Source of the DNA: Pseudomonadota bacterium
GTDB taxonomy: Bacteria > Pseudomonadota > Gammaproteobacteria > Enterobacterales > Enterobacteriaceae
Reading direction: 5' to 3'
Length of the DNA: 64,000 nucleotides
Assembly: GCA_018261615.1 (NCBI GenBank)
Contig: JAGTSE010000004.1
Coordinates: 88,952 to 152,951 of the forward strand
Part shown: piece by piece, positions 20,253-32,080 of the stretch
Numbering within the stretch: position 1 is the stretch's first letter
Layout: each line of letters begins with the position of its first letter
Translations under genes and position numbers: made by a program
Notes under the pieces: generated by a model
Database searches by the model: none
The model's input: only the letters and a program-made list of their open reading frames with translations
What the model was told of the DNA's origin: nothing

Positions 20253-21682
20253 ATCTTCACTCTGATCTCCAGGCGCTCCAGGATTTCCTGCGTGCAGCAT
20301 TACTCGATCCCGCCCGCCCGCATCAGTTAGCGATCAGCGGCAGCGACGAAACATTAACCTGGCAACAACTCTCTGTAGCGGTAACAGAGTGGTTACAGCG
20401 CTATCAGCAATGCCAACCCAACGCAGAAACGCCGGTGGTGTTATATGGCCACCAGCAGGCGGAATTCGCGGTAGCAATCTATAGCTGTCTGCTCCATAAC
20501 ATTCCCTATATTCCGGTGGACTGCATCTATCCTCAGGAAAGGTTGAAGGAGATTTGCCACCTCGCCAGCGCACCGTACTACTACGACGTAGCGGCCCGGC
20601 AGTTTGTGCCAACCAGTGAAGTCGGCCAGTCGCTGGCAGAGCCGGATCTCGCCTATATCATGTTTACTTCTGGTAGTACCGGTAAACCAAAGGGCGTGCA
20701 GATCGGGCGTGAAAGCGTGTGGCATTTTATGCAGTGGGTAAGCCAGGATTTCGCTTTGCCACAAATGCCGGTGCTGATGAACCACGCACTGTTCAGTTTC
20801 GATCTCTCGTTGATTCCATTGCTGGCGAATCTGGCAACAGGCGGCCACATTGTGCTGAATGCCAAAGAGGATATCGCGGCGGAAGACTGGCTCACCAGGC
20901 TGAAAAATAATGCTGTCTCGGTCTGGGTTTCCACTCCCTCTTTCGCCTACCAGAAATTGCTCTCGCCGCAGTTCAATAGCGACTTTTTACCTACGCTTGA
21001 CGTGTTTATTTTTATCGGCGAGGTGCTCAACAAAGCGCTGGTTAAACAGCTGCGTCGCCGTTTTCCGCATGCCAAAATCCTCAACTCTTATGGCCCGACC
21101 GAAGCGACTATCGCCACCACCGTGGTTGAAATCACCGATGAGATAGTGAACCGCGAGAACAACCTGCTGCCGATAGGCACCATGATGCCGGAGTCCAGAA
21201 TGGAGATTACTACCGAGGGTGAGCTGATAATCTGGGGCAAAAACGTGATGCGCGGCTATCTTGGCCTGCCGCTGGAGAACGCAGAAAAATTGCTGCGCCG
21301 GGAAGGCGAAGCCTGGCGCGGCTATAAAACTGGCGATCTCGGCTATGAGGACGGGCTTCTTTACTGCCAGGGACGCAACGACAGCCAGATCAAACTCAAC
21401 GGCTACCGCATTGAAATCAATGAGATTGAAAACCGCCTGCTGGCCATGTCCGGCATTCGCGAGGCAGTAGTCCTGCCGTTGATGAAAACGGGCGGCGGCG
21501 TGCTGCGTATCGCGGCGTTCTGCGTAACGAAACTGGCACCTGACGCTATCAAACATTCGCTTTCACAGGTGGTACCATCATACATGGTGCCGTCGCAAAT
21601 CATTATCCAGGACACTTTGCCGTTGAACCCTAACGGTAAAATCGACCGTAAGCTGCTGGACAGCCACGCTCGCAGCAACTGA
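20249..21682 (+). CDS. dltA: DltA-like amino acid (D-alanine)-carrier protein ligase
   Basis: A 477-residue adenylate-forming enzyme. All ANL core motifs are visible: IMFTSGSTGKPKGV at residues 137-150, NSYGPTEATI near 281, YKTGDLGY near 356, GRNDSQIKLNGYRIE near 375, and NPNGKIDRK near the C-terminus with the catalytic Lys. In dlt operons this enzyme activates D-alanine with ATP and loads the DltC phosphopantetheine arm. Amino acid specificity cannot be read with certainty, so glycine or another small amino acid is possible. Coupled to dltB and followed 17 bases later by dltC. Confidence 0.9.
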   Translation: MNLHSDLQALQDFLRAALLDPARPHQLAISGSDETLTWQQLSVAVTEWLQRYQQCQPNAETPVVLYGHQQAEFAVAIYSCLLHNIPYIPVDCIYPQERLKEICHLASAPYYYDVAARQFVPTSEVGQSLAEPDLAYIMFTSGSTGKPKGVQIGRESVWHFMQWVSQDFALPQMPVLMNHALFSFDLSLIPLLANLATGGHIVLNAKEDIAAEDWLTRLKNNAVSVWVSTPSFAYQKLLSPQFNSDFLPTLDVFIFIGEVLNKALVKQLRRRFPHAKILNSYGPTEATIATTVVEITDEIVNRENNLLPIGTMMPESRMEITTEGELIIWGKNVMRGYLGLPLENAEKLLRREGEAWRGYKTGDLGYEDGLLYCQGRNDSQIKLNGYRIEINEIENRLLAMSGIREAVVLPLMKTGGGVLRIAAFCVTKLAPDAIKHSLSQVVPSYMVPSQIIIQDTLPLNPNGKIDRKLLDSHARSN

Positions 21683-21699
21683 TTACACAGGAAAAGACA

Positions 21700-21921
21700 A
21701 TGGAACAAGAAATTCTCGCGCTGTTTGAAAAGATTCTGTCCCGCAAAGTGGGCTTTCATGATGAGCTGATCGAGTCCGATATTCTCGACTCCATTCTCGC
21801 GGTAGATATGGTTCTGGAAGTGCAGGACGTTTACGGCTGCATGATCCCGCCGACTGAAGTCGCCAGCGTGCTGAAAACGCCCGCCGATTTAGCGCGCTAC
21901 GTTGAAGAGCACCGCAATTAA
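21700..21921 (+). CDS. dltC: DltC-like acyl carrier protein
   Basis: A 73-residue acidic carrier protein. The phosphopantetheine attachment site is Ser31 in ESDILDSILAVD (canonical DSL reads DSI). The small size and the DltA partner fit a D-alanyl carrier protein. The gene ends the operon and is followed by a strong terminator. Loading would need a general phosphopantetheinyl transferase from elsewhere. Confidence 0.88.
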   Translation: MEQEILALFEKILSRKVGFHDELIESDILDSILAVDMVLEVQDVYGCMIPPTEVASVLKTPADLARYVEEHRN

Positions 21922-21944
21922 TCGCACGGGTGATAAAGCATTCA

Positions 21945-21980
21945 AAGGCTCCAGGCGTTATCGCCCGGAGCTTTTTTTTC
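21945..21980 (+). terminator. dlt operon terminator
   Basis: Stem GGCTCC.GGCG/CGCC.GGAGC with a TTAT loop, then eight T residues, 25 bases after the dltC stop. It marks dltDXBAC as a closed transcription unit. Confidence 0.88.
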
Positions 21981-22415
21981 GTCTTAACAACGAAAGAACC
22001 CCCCTCTGTCATCATCCTTTAACACACATCACGTAGTTAATATTGTCGCTCACCTTTGCAATGCGACGAAGTGACCATGACGGCGTCACTTTTTCTATAC
22101 TTGCGATTCCGCACATCCTGTAAAAATTTACCAACATTCGCCCGGTGCGAAATGTTGGTATTTTCCAACACAAAAAACCATTAATGTTATTAAAAAATCT
22201 ACATAAATCAAACAATGCAGATGTTTAATCTAAAATATGGTTAAAAAACGCCTTCCCACCATCAGAGTCTTCGCCAGCGATAACTTGATCAAAGACAGAT
22301 ACACGCTCATAACAGATAGGACGGAGCATATTTTTTATCCCGTTGGTTTGCGACGCTAAAAGTGGAAAAACTGATAGCTGTACTGTTCCCACAGATTACG
22401 AAAGGACGGCATGCC
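21981..22415. promoter_or_regulatory. yeaG upstream region with inverted repeats
   Basis: A long AT-rich leader of about 435 bases before yeaG with no gene. It holds a near-perfect inverted repeat CCAACATTCGC/GCGAAATGTTGG at about 22132-22159 overlapping a second one GTTGG/CCAAC, so CCAAC occurs three times in alternating orientation. In E. coli yeaGH is induced in stationary phase and by nitrogen stress; a long control region fits. No sigma-54 site could be assigned with confidence. Confidence 0.4.
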
Positions 22416-25699
<3,284 letters not shown>

Positions 25700-25708
25700 C
25701 CACACACA

Positions 25709-25744
25709 TCAGCCAGTCAGGCCCGCACGGCTGGCTGATTCTCC
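25709..25744 (+). terminator. yeaGH terminator candidate
   Basis: Inverted repeat ATCAGCCAG/CTGGCTGAT 15 bases after the yeaH stop, followed by TCTCC. The stem is strong and the T-run poor, so moderate confidence. Confidence 0.6.
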
Positions 25745-25924
25745 TCAGGCGCATCTCTCCCGCAACCCCACCTGATTCCACCTGCGTGGAGCTAATCCAC
25801 GAATTGCCCTACAAAAGCACGGCTATTTTACCCCTTGTGAGCAAAGAAATGTGGCACATTTTACGCACGACAAATCGTGGCGTTTTCTTTCGTCGCGAAA
25901 GACAAATTGACAGGAACCGTGCGC

Positions 25925-26599
25925 ATGATCGACCTTGAGGACTTAAAAGTATTTATACAGAACCCTGAAATAAAAGGGATTATTGATACCGTCTGGGATG
26001 ATCTGGGAGAAGCCTTCGTGCAAGCGCAGGCCATCCTTCCCGCTGAAAAAGCGATGCCGCGCCGGGAACTCTCTTTTCACGATCACGTTAAGCTGCTCGG
26101 TTATCTTTGCTGGTTGGTGAATAACGCTAACGCCGCTGGCGACATTATTGAAATCGGCGTCTGGAAGGGCAAATCCAGCGCGTTAATGAATACACTTTGT
26201 CAGGGCAAACGCCGCATTATCAGTATCGACCCGATGGAATTGACGAACCAGCCTCTGGAGCTGGGTTTCTACCACGAGCATATTTTTCCGGAAGTCACGC
26301 TGATACGCGGTTATTCACAGCACAGCATTGAACGGGTAATGACACTGGAGCCGAAAACTATTCTGCTGCATATTGACGGTGGCCACCTGAAAGAGCACGT
26401 TCTTACGGATTTTCTGCTGTATGCGCCAACCGTGGTCAGCGGCGGATTTATTGTGTTCGATGATTATCGCGACTTCATCTACTCTCCGGAAGTCGGACCC
26501 GCAGTTGACCTGCTTCGTGCAGGCGGCTTCTTTAACGGATTCGACGTTATTGGTAGCGTTCCGGGCTTTGAAAACAGCTACCTTCTGCAAAAGAAATAA
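25925..26599 (+). CDS. Class I SAM-dependent methyltransferase (Methyltransf_24 type)
   Basis: A 224-residue protein with a Rossmann-type methyltransferase core: motif I IEIGVWKGKSS near residue 75, the acidic loop ISIDPME near 97, LLHIDGGH near 142 and the FIVFDDY metal-side motif near 176. These resemble cephalosporin hydroxylase/macrocin O-methyltransferase-like proteins, which use a divalent metal. The acceptor is unknown. The start at 25925 follows ACAGGAAC; an upstream start would add 16 residues without a clear ribosome site. It occupies the place of yeaI and yeaJ between yeaH and yeaK. Confidence 0.78.
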   Translation: MIDLEDLKVFIQNPEIKGIIDTVWDDLGEAFVQAQAILPAEKAMPRRELSFHDHVKLLGYLCWLVNNANAAGDIIEIGVWKGKSSALMNTLCQGKRRIISIDPMELTNQPLELGFYHEHIFPEVTLIRGYSQHSIERVMTLEPKTILLHIDGGHLKEHVLTDFLLYAPTVVSGGFIVFDDYRDFIYSPEVGPAVDLLRAGGFFNGFDVIGSVPGFENSYLLQKK

Positions 26600-26641
26600 A
26601 CAGTACACACAAAGCGTTGTTTGTAGTGCTTGTATTTTTTC

Positions 26642-26667
26642 GCCGCCTTTCAGGGCGGCTTTTTTAT
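26642..26667 (+). terminator. Methyltransferase-gene terminator
   Basis: Stem GCCGCC/GGGCGGC with a five-base loop, then TTTTTTA, 43 bases after the methyltransferase stop and before yeaK. Confidence 0.88.
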
Positions 26668-26727
26668 TCTCATCGTCAGGCGAGTGGATTATGCTCTCAC
26701 TGTTAATGTGCGTTATCGGGAGAGAAC

Positions 26728-27231
26728 ATGTCTGAAATTGCCAGCCGTAACATCCACCAGCATCTGTTGACCCTGCTTGAACAACAGCAAGCGCGTTTTC
26801 ACGTGGTCGAACACGACGCCATCGGCAAATGCGAAGCGGTCAGTGAAATTCGTGGCACCGCCCTGGGCCAGGGCGCTAAGGCGTTGGTGTGCAAAATTAA
26901 AGGTAACGGCGTGCAAAAGCATGTACTGGCGATCCTGGCCGCCGACCTGCAAGCCGATCTCAGCCGCCTTGCGCACCATTTCGGCGGTCTGAAAGCCTCG
27001 CTGGCGAGTCCGCTGGAAGTGGAGACATTCACCGCATGCGTCTTCGGCGCTATTCCGCCATTTAGCTTCCACCCGGATCTGCATCTGGTGGCCGACCCGG
27101 TACTGTTCCAGCGCTTTGACAATATCGCCTTCAACGCCGGTCTGCTGGAAAAATCAGTAATTATGGATACACAAGACTATCTGCGCATTGCGCAGCCGGA
27201 AATTGTCGATTTCCGCCGTCTGTCTGCGTAA
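26728..27231 (+). CDS. yeaK: Aminoacyl-tRNA deacylase YeaK (YbaK/ProX domain)
   Basis: A 167-residue single-domain member of the YbaK/ProX/INS editing superfamily, same length as E. coli YeaK. It hydrolyses mischarged aminoacyl-tRNAs in trans. The conserved KALVCKIKGN segment holds the Lys of the active pocket, and FGAIPPFSFHPDL carries the GxxxPFG-like loop in variant form. The ATG at 26728 follows GGGAGAGAAC. Confidence 0.93.
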   Translation: MSEIASRNIHQHLLTLLEQQQARFHVVEHDAIGKCEAVSEIRGTALGQGAKALVCKIKGNGVQKHVLAILAADLQADLSRLAHHFGGLKASLASPLEVETFTACVFGAIPPFSFHPDLHLVADPVLFQRFDNIAFNAGLLEKSVIMDTQDYLRIAQPEIVDFRRLSA

Positions 27232-27239
27232 TGGGCCGG

Positions 27240-27335
27240 TTACCACTCCGAGCGTTCCAGTATTAACACGCAGATCACCAGACCAACGGCCAGTGTCGTA
27301 AACAGTGCAGTAATAATATAGATATCTGATGGCAT
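27240..27335 (-). CDS. yoaI: Small membrane protein YoaI
   Basis: A 31-residue protein on the minus strand, in the yoaI position between yeaK and yeaL. It is MPSDIYII followed by a hydrophobic helix (TALFTTLAVGLVICVLIL) and the short charged tail ERSEW. One membrane span, function unknown. Its stop lies nine bases past the yeaK stop, so the two genes converge. Assignment rests on position, size and the helix-plus-ER tail. Confidence 0.72.
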   Translation of the reverse strand: MPSDIYIITALFTTLAVGLVICVLILERSEW

Positions 27336-27483
27336 GATTGCAGCTCGCAGTTGTCTGAAATTTCACCAGCCGATGTGCTATTCATAAGCGCTAGACATGA
27401 TTGATTTATGACAGATAGACAGAATTTACGTAAAAAACCGCCGCGAGCTCTGGCAACTGCCCGAAATTAGCCGTACGAAAGAA

Positions 27484-27537
27484 AAAAGCCTGCCTCATCA
27501 TCCGTTTATACGTAGAGTGAACAGGCTTCTTTTTTTG
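27484..27537. terminator. Bidirectional hairpin in the yeaL leader
   Basis: Arms AAAAAAGCCTG and CAGGCTTCTTTTTTT around a 29-base loop. T-runs flank it on both strands. It ends only about 15 bases before the yeaL start, so on the plus strand it may end yeaK read-through or attenuate a yeaL leader transcript. Confidence 0.7.
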
Positions 27538-27552
27538 GCAAGGAACCTCTGC

Positions 27553-27999
27553 ATGTTTGATAGCACACTTTTTATTTTGCTCGCGCTCGCTGCGTTGGGA
27601 TTTGTCAGCCACAACACCACCGTCGCCATCTCCATTCTGGTGCTGATTATTGTCCGCATCACGCCGCTGAACACCTTCTTCCCGTGGATAGAAAAACAGG
27701 GACTGACTGTGGGGATTATTATTCTGACGATTGGCGTGATGGCGCCGATTGCCAGCGGCTCGCTGCCGCCGTCCACCCTACTGCACTCCTTCATCAACTG
27801 GAAGTCGCTGGTCGCCATTGCGGTGGGCATATTTGTCTCCTGGCTTGGCGGGCGCGGCGTGATATTAATGAGTACGCAGCCATCGCTGGTAGCTGGGTTG
27901 CTGGTCGGCACCGTACTGGGCGTGGCCCTGTTCCGGGGCGTTCCGGTCGGGCCACTGATTGCTGCCGGGCTGGTGTCGCTGCTAATTGGCCGGCAATGA
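27553..27999 (+). CDS. yeaL: Inner membrane protein YeaL (DUF441)
   Basis: A 148-residue DUF441 protein with four predicted membrane helices, very close to E. coli YeaL in length and motifs ([31 protein letters not shown]). Function unknown. The ATG at 27553 follows AAGGAACC. Its 3' end overlaps by 18 bases the 3' end of the convergent ABC permease gene. Confidence 0.93.
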   Translation: MFDSTLFILLALAALGFVSHNTTVAISILVLIIVRITPLNTFFPWIEKQGLTVGIIILTIGVMAPIASGSLPPSTLLHSFINWKSLVAIAVGIFVSWLGGRGVILMSTQPSLVAGLLVGTVLGVALFRGVPVGPLIAAGLVSLLIGRQ

Positions 28000-28674
28000 A
28001 TAACGACGCTGGTGGCGTTTGACGGCAAACTCCAGCGCACTGCACAGCAGGTAGTAGACCAGACCGGTAAAGATAAACAGCGCCGCAGGGTAGACCTGTA
28101 CCCGGTTATTCACCTGCCCGGCCACGGTGGTCAGCTCCGGCACGTTGACGATAAACGCCAGCGAGGTGTCCTTCAACAGCGCGACCAGTAACCCCAGATA
28201 TGAGGGCAGCGCGTTGCGTAACGCCTGTGGCAGCAGCACCAGGCGCAGGGTTTGCACACTGCTAAACCCGCCGCTCAGCGCCGCTTCGTACTGGCCGTCT
28301 GGCAACGCGCCCAGCGCCGCCAGCGTCGAATACATTACCGATGCCGAAGTAAACCACGCCAGCGCCAGCGTCACGGTCACCGCGCCGGGCAGATCGCTTC
28401 CCGTTAGCCACGGCAGTAAAAACCACAACCAGAAAATCACGAAGATCAGCGGAATGCCGCGAATCAGTTCTGCCCATAGAAACAGCGCCCTGCGCGGCCA
28501 GCCACGAAAGCGCCAGGCGCAACAGGCCAGCACCACGCCGCCGGGAAAGGCCAGCGCCGCCGCGCCCAGAGTCATCAGCAGCGAGAGCAATACCCCGCCC
28601 GGTTCGCCCTCGGCGGCCCGCCCCCATAACAAATAATCGAGGTTATCGGTGATAACGGTAACGTTAGCGATCAT
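27982..28674 (-). CDS. Polar amino acid ABC transporter permease (second)
   Basis: A 230-residue His/Glu/Gln/Arg-type permease with about five membrane helices and the EAA-loop signature [21 protein letters not shown] near residue 150. With its partner permease it forms the membrane channel. The ATG at 28674 has GGGAGG just upstream. It overlaps the upstream permease gene by 11 bases. It is last in a binding-protein/ATPase/permease/permease operon resembling the glutamate/aspartate GltIJKL class; the substrate is inferred only to class level. Confidence 0.87.
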   Translation of the reverse strand: MIANVTVITDNLDYLLWGRAAEGEPGGVLLSLLMTLGAAALAFPGGVVLACCAWRFRGWPRRALFLWAELIRGIPLIFVIFWLWFLLPWLTGSDLPGAVTVTLALAWFTSASVMYSTLAALGALPDGQYEAALSGGFSSVQTLRLVLLPQALRNALPSYLGLLVALLKDTSLAFIVNVPELTTVAGQVNNRVQVYPAALFIFTGLVYYLLCSALEFAVKRHQRRYSLPAN

Positions 28675-29422
28675 GCTGCCCTCCCGCCGCGCGGCGTAAA
28701 ATCCGCCAGCTTTGCGACACATTGAACAGCACGCTCATCACCAGTCCTAGCAGCAGATAGAGCATGCTGCCAATGGCAAACGCTTCCAGCGCATGCGCGT
28801 TATAACTTTCGATCTGCCGGGTCTGGTAGGTTAGCTCGCCAAGGCCAATCCCGGTGGCCAACGAGGAGAGTTTCATCAGGTTTAGATATTGCCCGACTAC
28901 CGGTTGCCAGGCATTGTGCAATCCCTGCGGCAACAACACCCAACGAAACAGCGCCAACGGACTGAACCCCTGCGACTCGGCCGCTTCAATTTGCCCGTGT
29001 GGTACCGCATGCAGCCCGGCCTGAATCTCTTCCACCAGAAATGCGGCGGTAAACAGCCCTAACGCCCAGGCGGAGGAGAGGAATTCCGGGGTAAACCACC
29101 AGACATTGCCCGGCAGAATGCTGAATGCATGGTCGTCATTGACGTACTGGCGAAAATTCAGCGGCAACAGGTTCCAGGCGGCAAAATACCAGAACAGTAA
29201 TTGCACCAGCAAAGGCGTGTTGCGAAACAGTGATACCCACACCGCCACCACGCTGCGCCCCACTTTGCCGCCGGTCAACCGTAACGCCAGCAGCAGCACC
29301 GTCAGAGCTGTCGCCAGCAGCATACCGGCAATGGTTACCCAAATGGTGGTGAAAAAACCGGAGAAGATCCATTGCGCGGGCTGCCCGGTCAGCACGCCCG
29401 CCCAGTCGAGATGCAGCGCCAT
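28664..29422 (-). CDS. Polar amino acid ABC transporter permease (first)
   Basis: A 252-residue permease of the GltJ/HisM type with N-terminal signal-anchor helix and EAA motif IEAAESQGFSPLALFRWVLLP near residue 165. The conserved FRNTPLLVQL segment near residue 67 is typical of amino acid permeases. The ATG at 29422 shares a base with the stop of the ATPase gene (TGATG), which implies translational coupling. Confidence 0.88.
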   Translation of the reverse strand: MALHLDWAGVLTGQPAQWIFSGFFTTIWVTIAGMLLATALTVLLLALRLTGGKVGRSVVAVWVSLFRNTPLLVQLLFWYFAAWNLLPLNFRQYVNDDHAFSILPGNVWWFTPEFLSSAWALGLFTAAFLVEEIQAGLHAVPHGQIEAAESQGFSPLALFRWVLLPQGLHNAWQPVVGQYLNLMKLSSLATGIGLGELTYQTRQIESYNAHALEAFAIGSMLYLLLGLVMSVLFNVSQSWRILRRAAGGQHDR

Positions 29423-30243
29423 CACAACTCCTTGTTATCTGCGTGCAGTGGGTTAAGCACTTTTTGCAGGAAACGCTGCGCGCGCGGGTGTTGCGGCGCG
29501 GAGAAGAACTTCGCCGGTGCCGCCTGCTCCAGGATCTCGCCGCCGTCGATAAAGATCACCCGATCGGCGATTTCACGGGCAAACTGCATCTCGTGAGTGA
29601 CAACAATCAGCGTGATCCCACTGTGCGCCAGCGATTTCATCACCTGCAACACTTCGCCAATCATCTCCGGATCCAGCGCCGAGGTCGGCTCATCAAACAG
29701 AATAATGTGCGGGTCGCCCGCCAGCGTGCGGGCTATCGCCACCCGCTGCTGTTGCCCGCCGGAGAGCTGCGAGGGAAAGTGATGCGCTTTGTCCTGCAAT
29801 CCCACCCGCGCCAGTAATGCCAGCGCGATAGCCTGCGCATCTCCGGCACTTTTACCGTGAATGTGCCGTAGCGCCAGCGTGATATTGTCCTGCGCGTTAA
29901 GGTGCGTATAGAGGTTGAATTGCTGAAAGACAAAACCGACATGGCGCCGCAGTTCACGCAGCGCGCGCCCGGAGAGTGTGCTGGTCGGTTGGCCATCAAC
30001 CTCAATCTCGCCGCTGCTCAGGGTTTCAAGCTGGTTAATCAGGCGGATCAAGGTGGATTTGCCGGAGCCAGAGGGACCGCAGATGGCCAGCACTTCGCCG
30101 GCGGCGACCTGTAAATCAATGCCATTAAGCACAACATTATCGCCATAGCGTTTCGTGACGCCGCGAAATGCCACCGTTCCTTTTTGCACGGGAAACACCT
30201 CCGTAGCGGGAGCCACGAAGGTGGAACACAGACCTGACAGCAT
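29422..30243 (-). CDS. Polar amino acid ABC transporter ATPase
   Basis: A 273-residue ABC ATPase: Walker A GPSGSGKST near residue 55, Q-loop FVFQQFN, signature LSGGQQQRVAIAR near 161, Walker B ILFDEPTSALDPE, H-loop VTHEM. It belongs to the GlnQ/GltL family. About 20 N-terminal residues before the first strand are longer than usual, so an internal start is possible. It starts one base after the binding-protein gene stop region. Confidence 0.9.
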   Translation of the reverse strand: MLSGLCSTFVAPATEVFPVQKGTVAFRGVTKRYGDNVVLNGIDLQVAAGEVLAICGPSGSGKSTLIRLINQLETLSSGEIEVDGQPTSTLSGRALRELRRHVGFVFQQFNLYTHLNAQDNITLALRHIHGKSAGDAQAIALALLARVGLQDKAHHFPSQLSGGQQQRVAIARTLAGDPHIILFDEPTSALDPEMIGEVLQVMKSLAHSGITLIVVTHEMQFAREIADRVIFIDGGEILEQAAPAKFFSAPQHPRAQRFLQKVLNPLHADNKEL

Positions 30244-30244
30244 A

Positions 30245-31066
30245 TTACTTCGCTTCTATTTTAAAGCTGCGTGGAGCCGGAGTTTTGGTTTGCGGACCGA
30301 ACCAGGTATCGTAGATCTTTGCCGCGTCACCGCGCTTCTCAAGGTTCACCAGTTCATCATTCACCGCTTTCAGCAGCGCGGTTTCACCTTTACCAACCCC
30401 AACCCCAATCTCCTCTTTTGACAGCAGATCCGGCAGAATTTTGAATTTGGCTTTGTCCGGCGCTTCCGCCAGTAACCCGGCCAGAATAGTGCTGTCCTGC
30501 GTAATCGCCTGTACGTTGCCATTACGCAGCGCACTCAACGCCAGTGGAATATCGTCATAGGCCAGCACGCGGGATTGCGGGAAGCGCTGGTGCAGCGCCT
30601 GTTCACCAGTGGTGCCTTTCACTGCGCCAATACGAGCTTTGCTGTAGGCCTCCAGCTTATCGGCAGCCGTTGCTGGTACGAGGAACTGCTGGCCGGTAAC
30701 AAAGTACGGCGTGGAGAAATCAATCACCTGCGCACGTTCCGGGGTAATGGTGATATCCGCAACAATCAGATCCACCTTACCGGATTGCAACAGTGGAATA
30801 CGGTTCGCCGGATTGGTTGCGACCAGTTTCAGCTTTACCCCAAGGCTTTTCGCCAGAGCCTTAGCAAAATCGACGTCATAACCGACGATATCGTGCGATT
30901 TTGGGTCAATCGCGCCAAACGGTGGGTTGGCATCGAAGGTCGCCACTTTGACGACACCAGCGGCTTTGATATCCGCCAGTTTGTCGGCATGCGCAGAAAA
31001 TGAGAGTGCGGAAAGGAGTGCCAGCGCGCTGAGCGCGGTGATTTTTGTGTGTAATGAGGTTGCCAT
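30245..31066 (-). CDS. Periplasmic amino-acid-binding protein (SBP family 3)
   Basis: A 273-residue solute-binding protein. The signal peptide ends at SFSAHADKLADI (cleavage near residue 27). SBP_bac_3 features: VKVATFDANPPFG, the GYDVDFAKALAKSLG helix, VDLIVADITITPERA with the family Arg that binds the alpha-carboxylate, and FSTPYFVTGQQ. First gene of the transporter operon. The likely substrate is an acidic or polar amino acid; exact ligand unknown. No regulator lies next to it. Confidence 0.9.
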   Translation of the reverse strand: MATSLHTKITALSALALLSALSFSAHADKLADIKAAGVVKVATFDANPPFGAIDPKSHDIVGYDVDFAKALAKSLGVKLKLVATNPANRIPLLQSGKVDLIVADITITPERAQVIDFSTPYFVTGQQFLVPATAADKLEAYSKARIGAVKGTTGEQALHQRFPQSRVLAYDDIPLALSALRNGNVQAITQDSTILAGLLAEAPDKAKFKILPDLLSKEEIGVGVGKGETALLKAVNDELVNLEKRGDAAKIYDTWFGPQTKTPAPRSFKIEAK

Positions 31067-31270
31067 GCTTATCCTTATGCCCTGTTATTGTGGTGATTTC
31101 AGCGCTAAAGTCACACAACCCCATTCATCAGACAAATATCAAAAAGTGCATTGATTATCTGAAAATATTATTAAAAGCAGACCCACCATATAAATCCTTT
31201 ATCTGTCATCACCCCACAGAACAAACCCATAAAAACCTTATAAAAATAAGGGAATAGAGAGCAGGAAATA

Positions 31271-31785
31271 TTACTCTGTGCCGAGTGCGGCCAGATAACG
31301 CCCCGGCGTCTGACCAAGCCCTTTTTTGAACATGGTAATAAATGCCGTGGTTGAGTCGTACCCCAGCGTCTGGGCGGCTTGCTGTACGGACTGGCCGCTA
31401 ATCAGCAGTTGCAGGGCAAGGATCTATTGCATCTGATGCCGCCAGCGTCGAAAACTGAGGCCCGTCTCCCGGACTACCAGCCGCGCCAGGTTACGCTCGC
31501 TCATGGCGAACACCTGCACCCATTGCGCCAGCGTTTGTCGCTCAGCCGGGCTGGCCTCCATATGATTGACCATCTGGCGGATTTTCGGATGCGCGGAAAC
31601 AGGAAGCTGCAACTGCATCTGCGGTTGATCCGGCAATTCATCAAACAGCACGCTGCGTAGCTGGCTGGCGTTGCTGCGATGGCGTTCGTGCGGCAAGTGC
31701 CATAATCAGCTCGCGCACCAGCGGCGAGATCTTCAGCGTACAGCAATGCTCTGGCATCACCACTGACCAGTTTTGGTTTTGGCTC
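31271..31785 (-). pseudogene. nimR: Degenerate AraC-family regulator nimR (yeaM)
   Basis: Remains of an AraC regulator in the E. coli yeaM/nimR position. In order on the minus strand: a stretch readable as MPEHCCTLKISPLVRELI, a frameshift near 31690-31700, then SVLFDELPDQPQMQLQLP and the first helix-turn-helix (MSERNLARLVVRETGLSF). An in-frame TAG at about 31422-31424 replaces what was probably a Trp codon (QMQ-stop-ILALQ), and the second helix-turn-helix follows to GQTPGRYLAALGTE. The N-terminal sensing domain is gone. In E. coli NimR represses the nimT exporter gene. Confidence 0.85.
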
Positions 31786-32038
31786 CGGCGCGACGATGAT
31801 CCTCGGTCTCACTTTTATCGGCCTACGCGCCAGTTCCGCACATCAGGCGGCAGCCCTCTCGGGTATGGCGCAGTCAGTCGGTTACCTGCTGGCAGCTTGC
31901 GGCCCACCGTTGATGGGGAAAATTCACGACACCAGCGGCGACTGGCACCTTCCATTGCTGACATGTACTGTGCTGGCGGTGATGATGGCGGTGTGCGGCG
32001 CGTTTGCAGGCCGCGATCAGGAAATTATTGCCCGCTAA
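31765..32038 (+). pseudogene. nimT: 3' fragment of MFS transporter nimT (yeaN)
   Basis: Only the last 90 or so residues of a CynX-type major facilitator remain: FGFGSGATMILGLTF, AALSGMAQSVGYLLAACGPP, and a last membrane segment ending FAGRDQEIIAR. In E. coli nimT diverges from nimR and encodes a 2-nitroimidazole exporter. Here one deletion fused the two genes' inner parts: about 300 residues of nimT and the nimR N-terminus with the shared promoter are missing. The junction is near 31765-31785. Confidence 0.85.
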
Positions 32039-32080
32039 ACAGCGCGCCATCCGGCCAGATACCAGATGGCGTGTAAGGGC

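Noticed and set aside
27420..27540. Transposon-like inverted repeat upstream of yeaL
   Set aside because: The inverted arms are short, flanked by T-runs on both strands, and fit a bidirectional terminator better.
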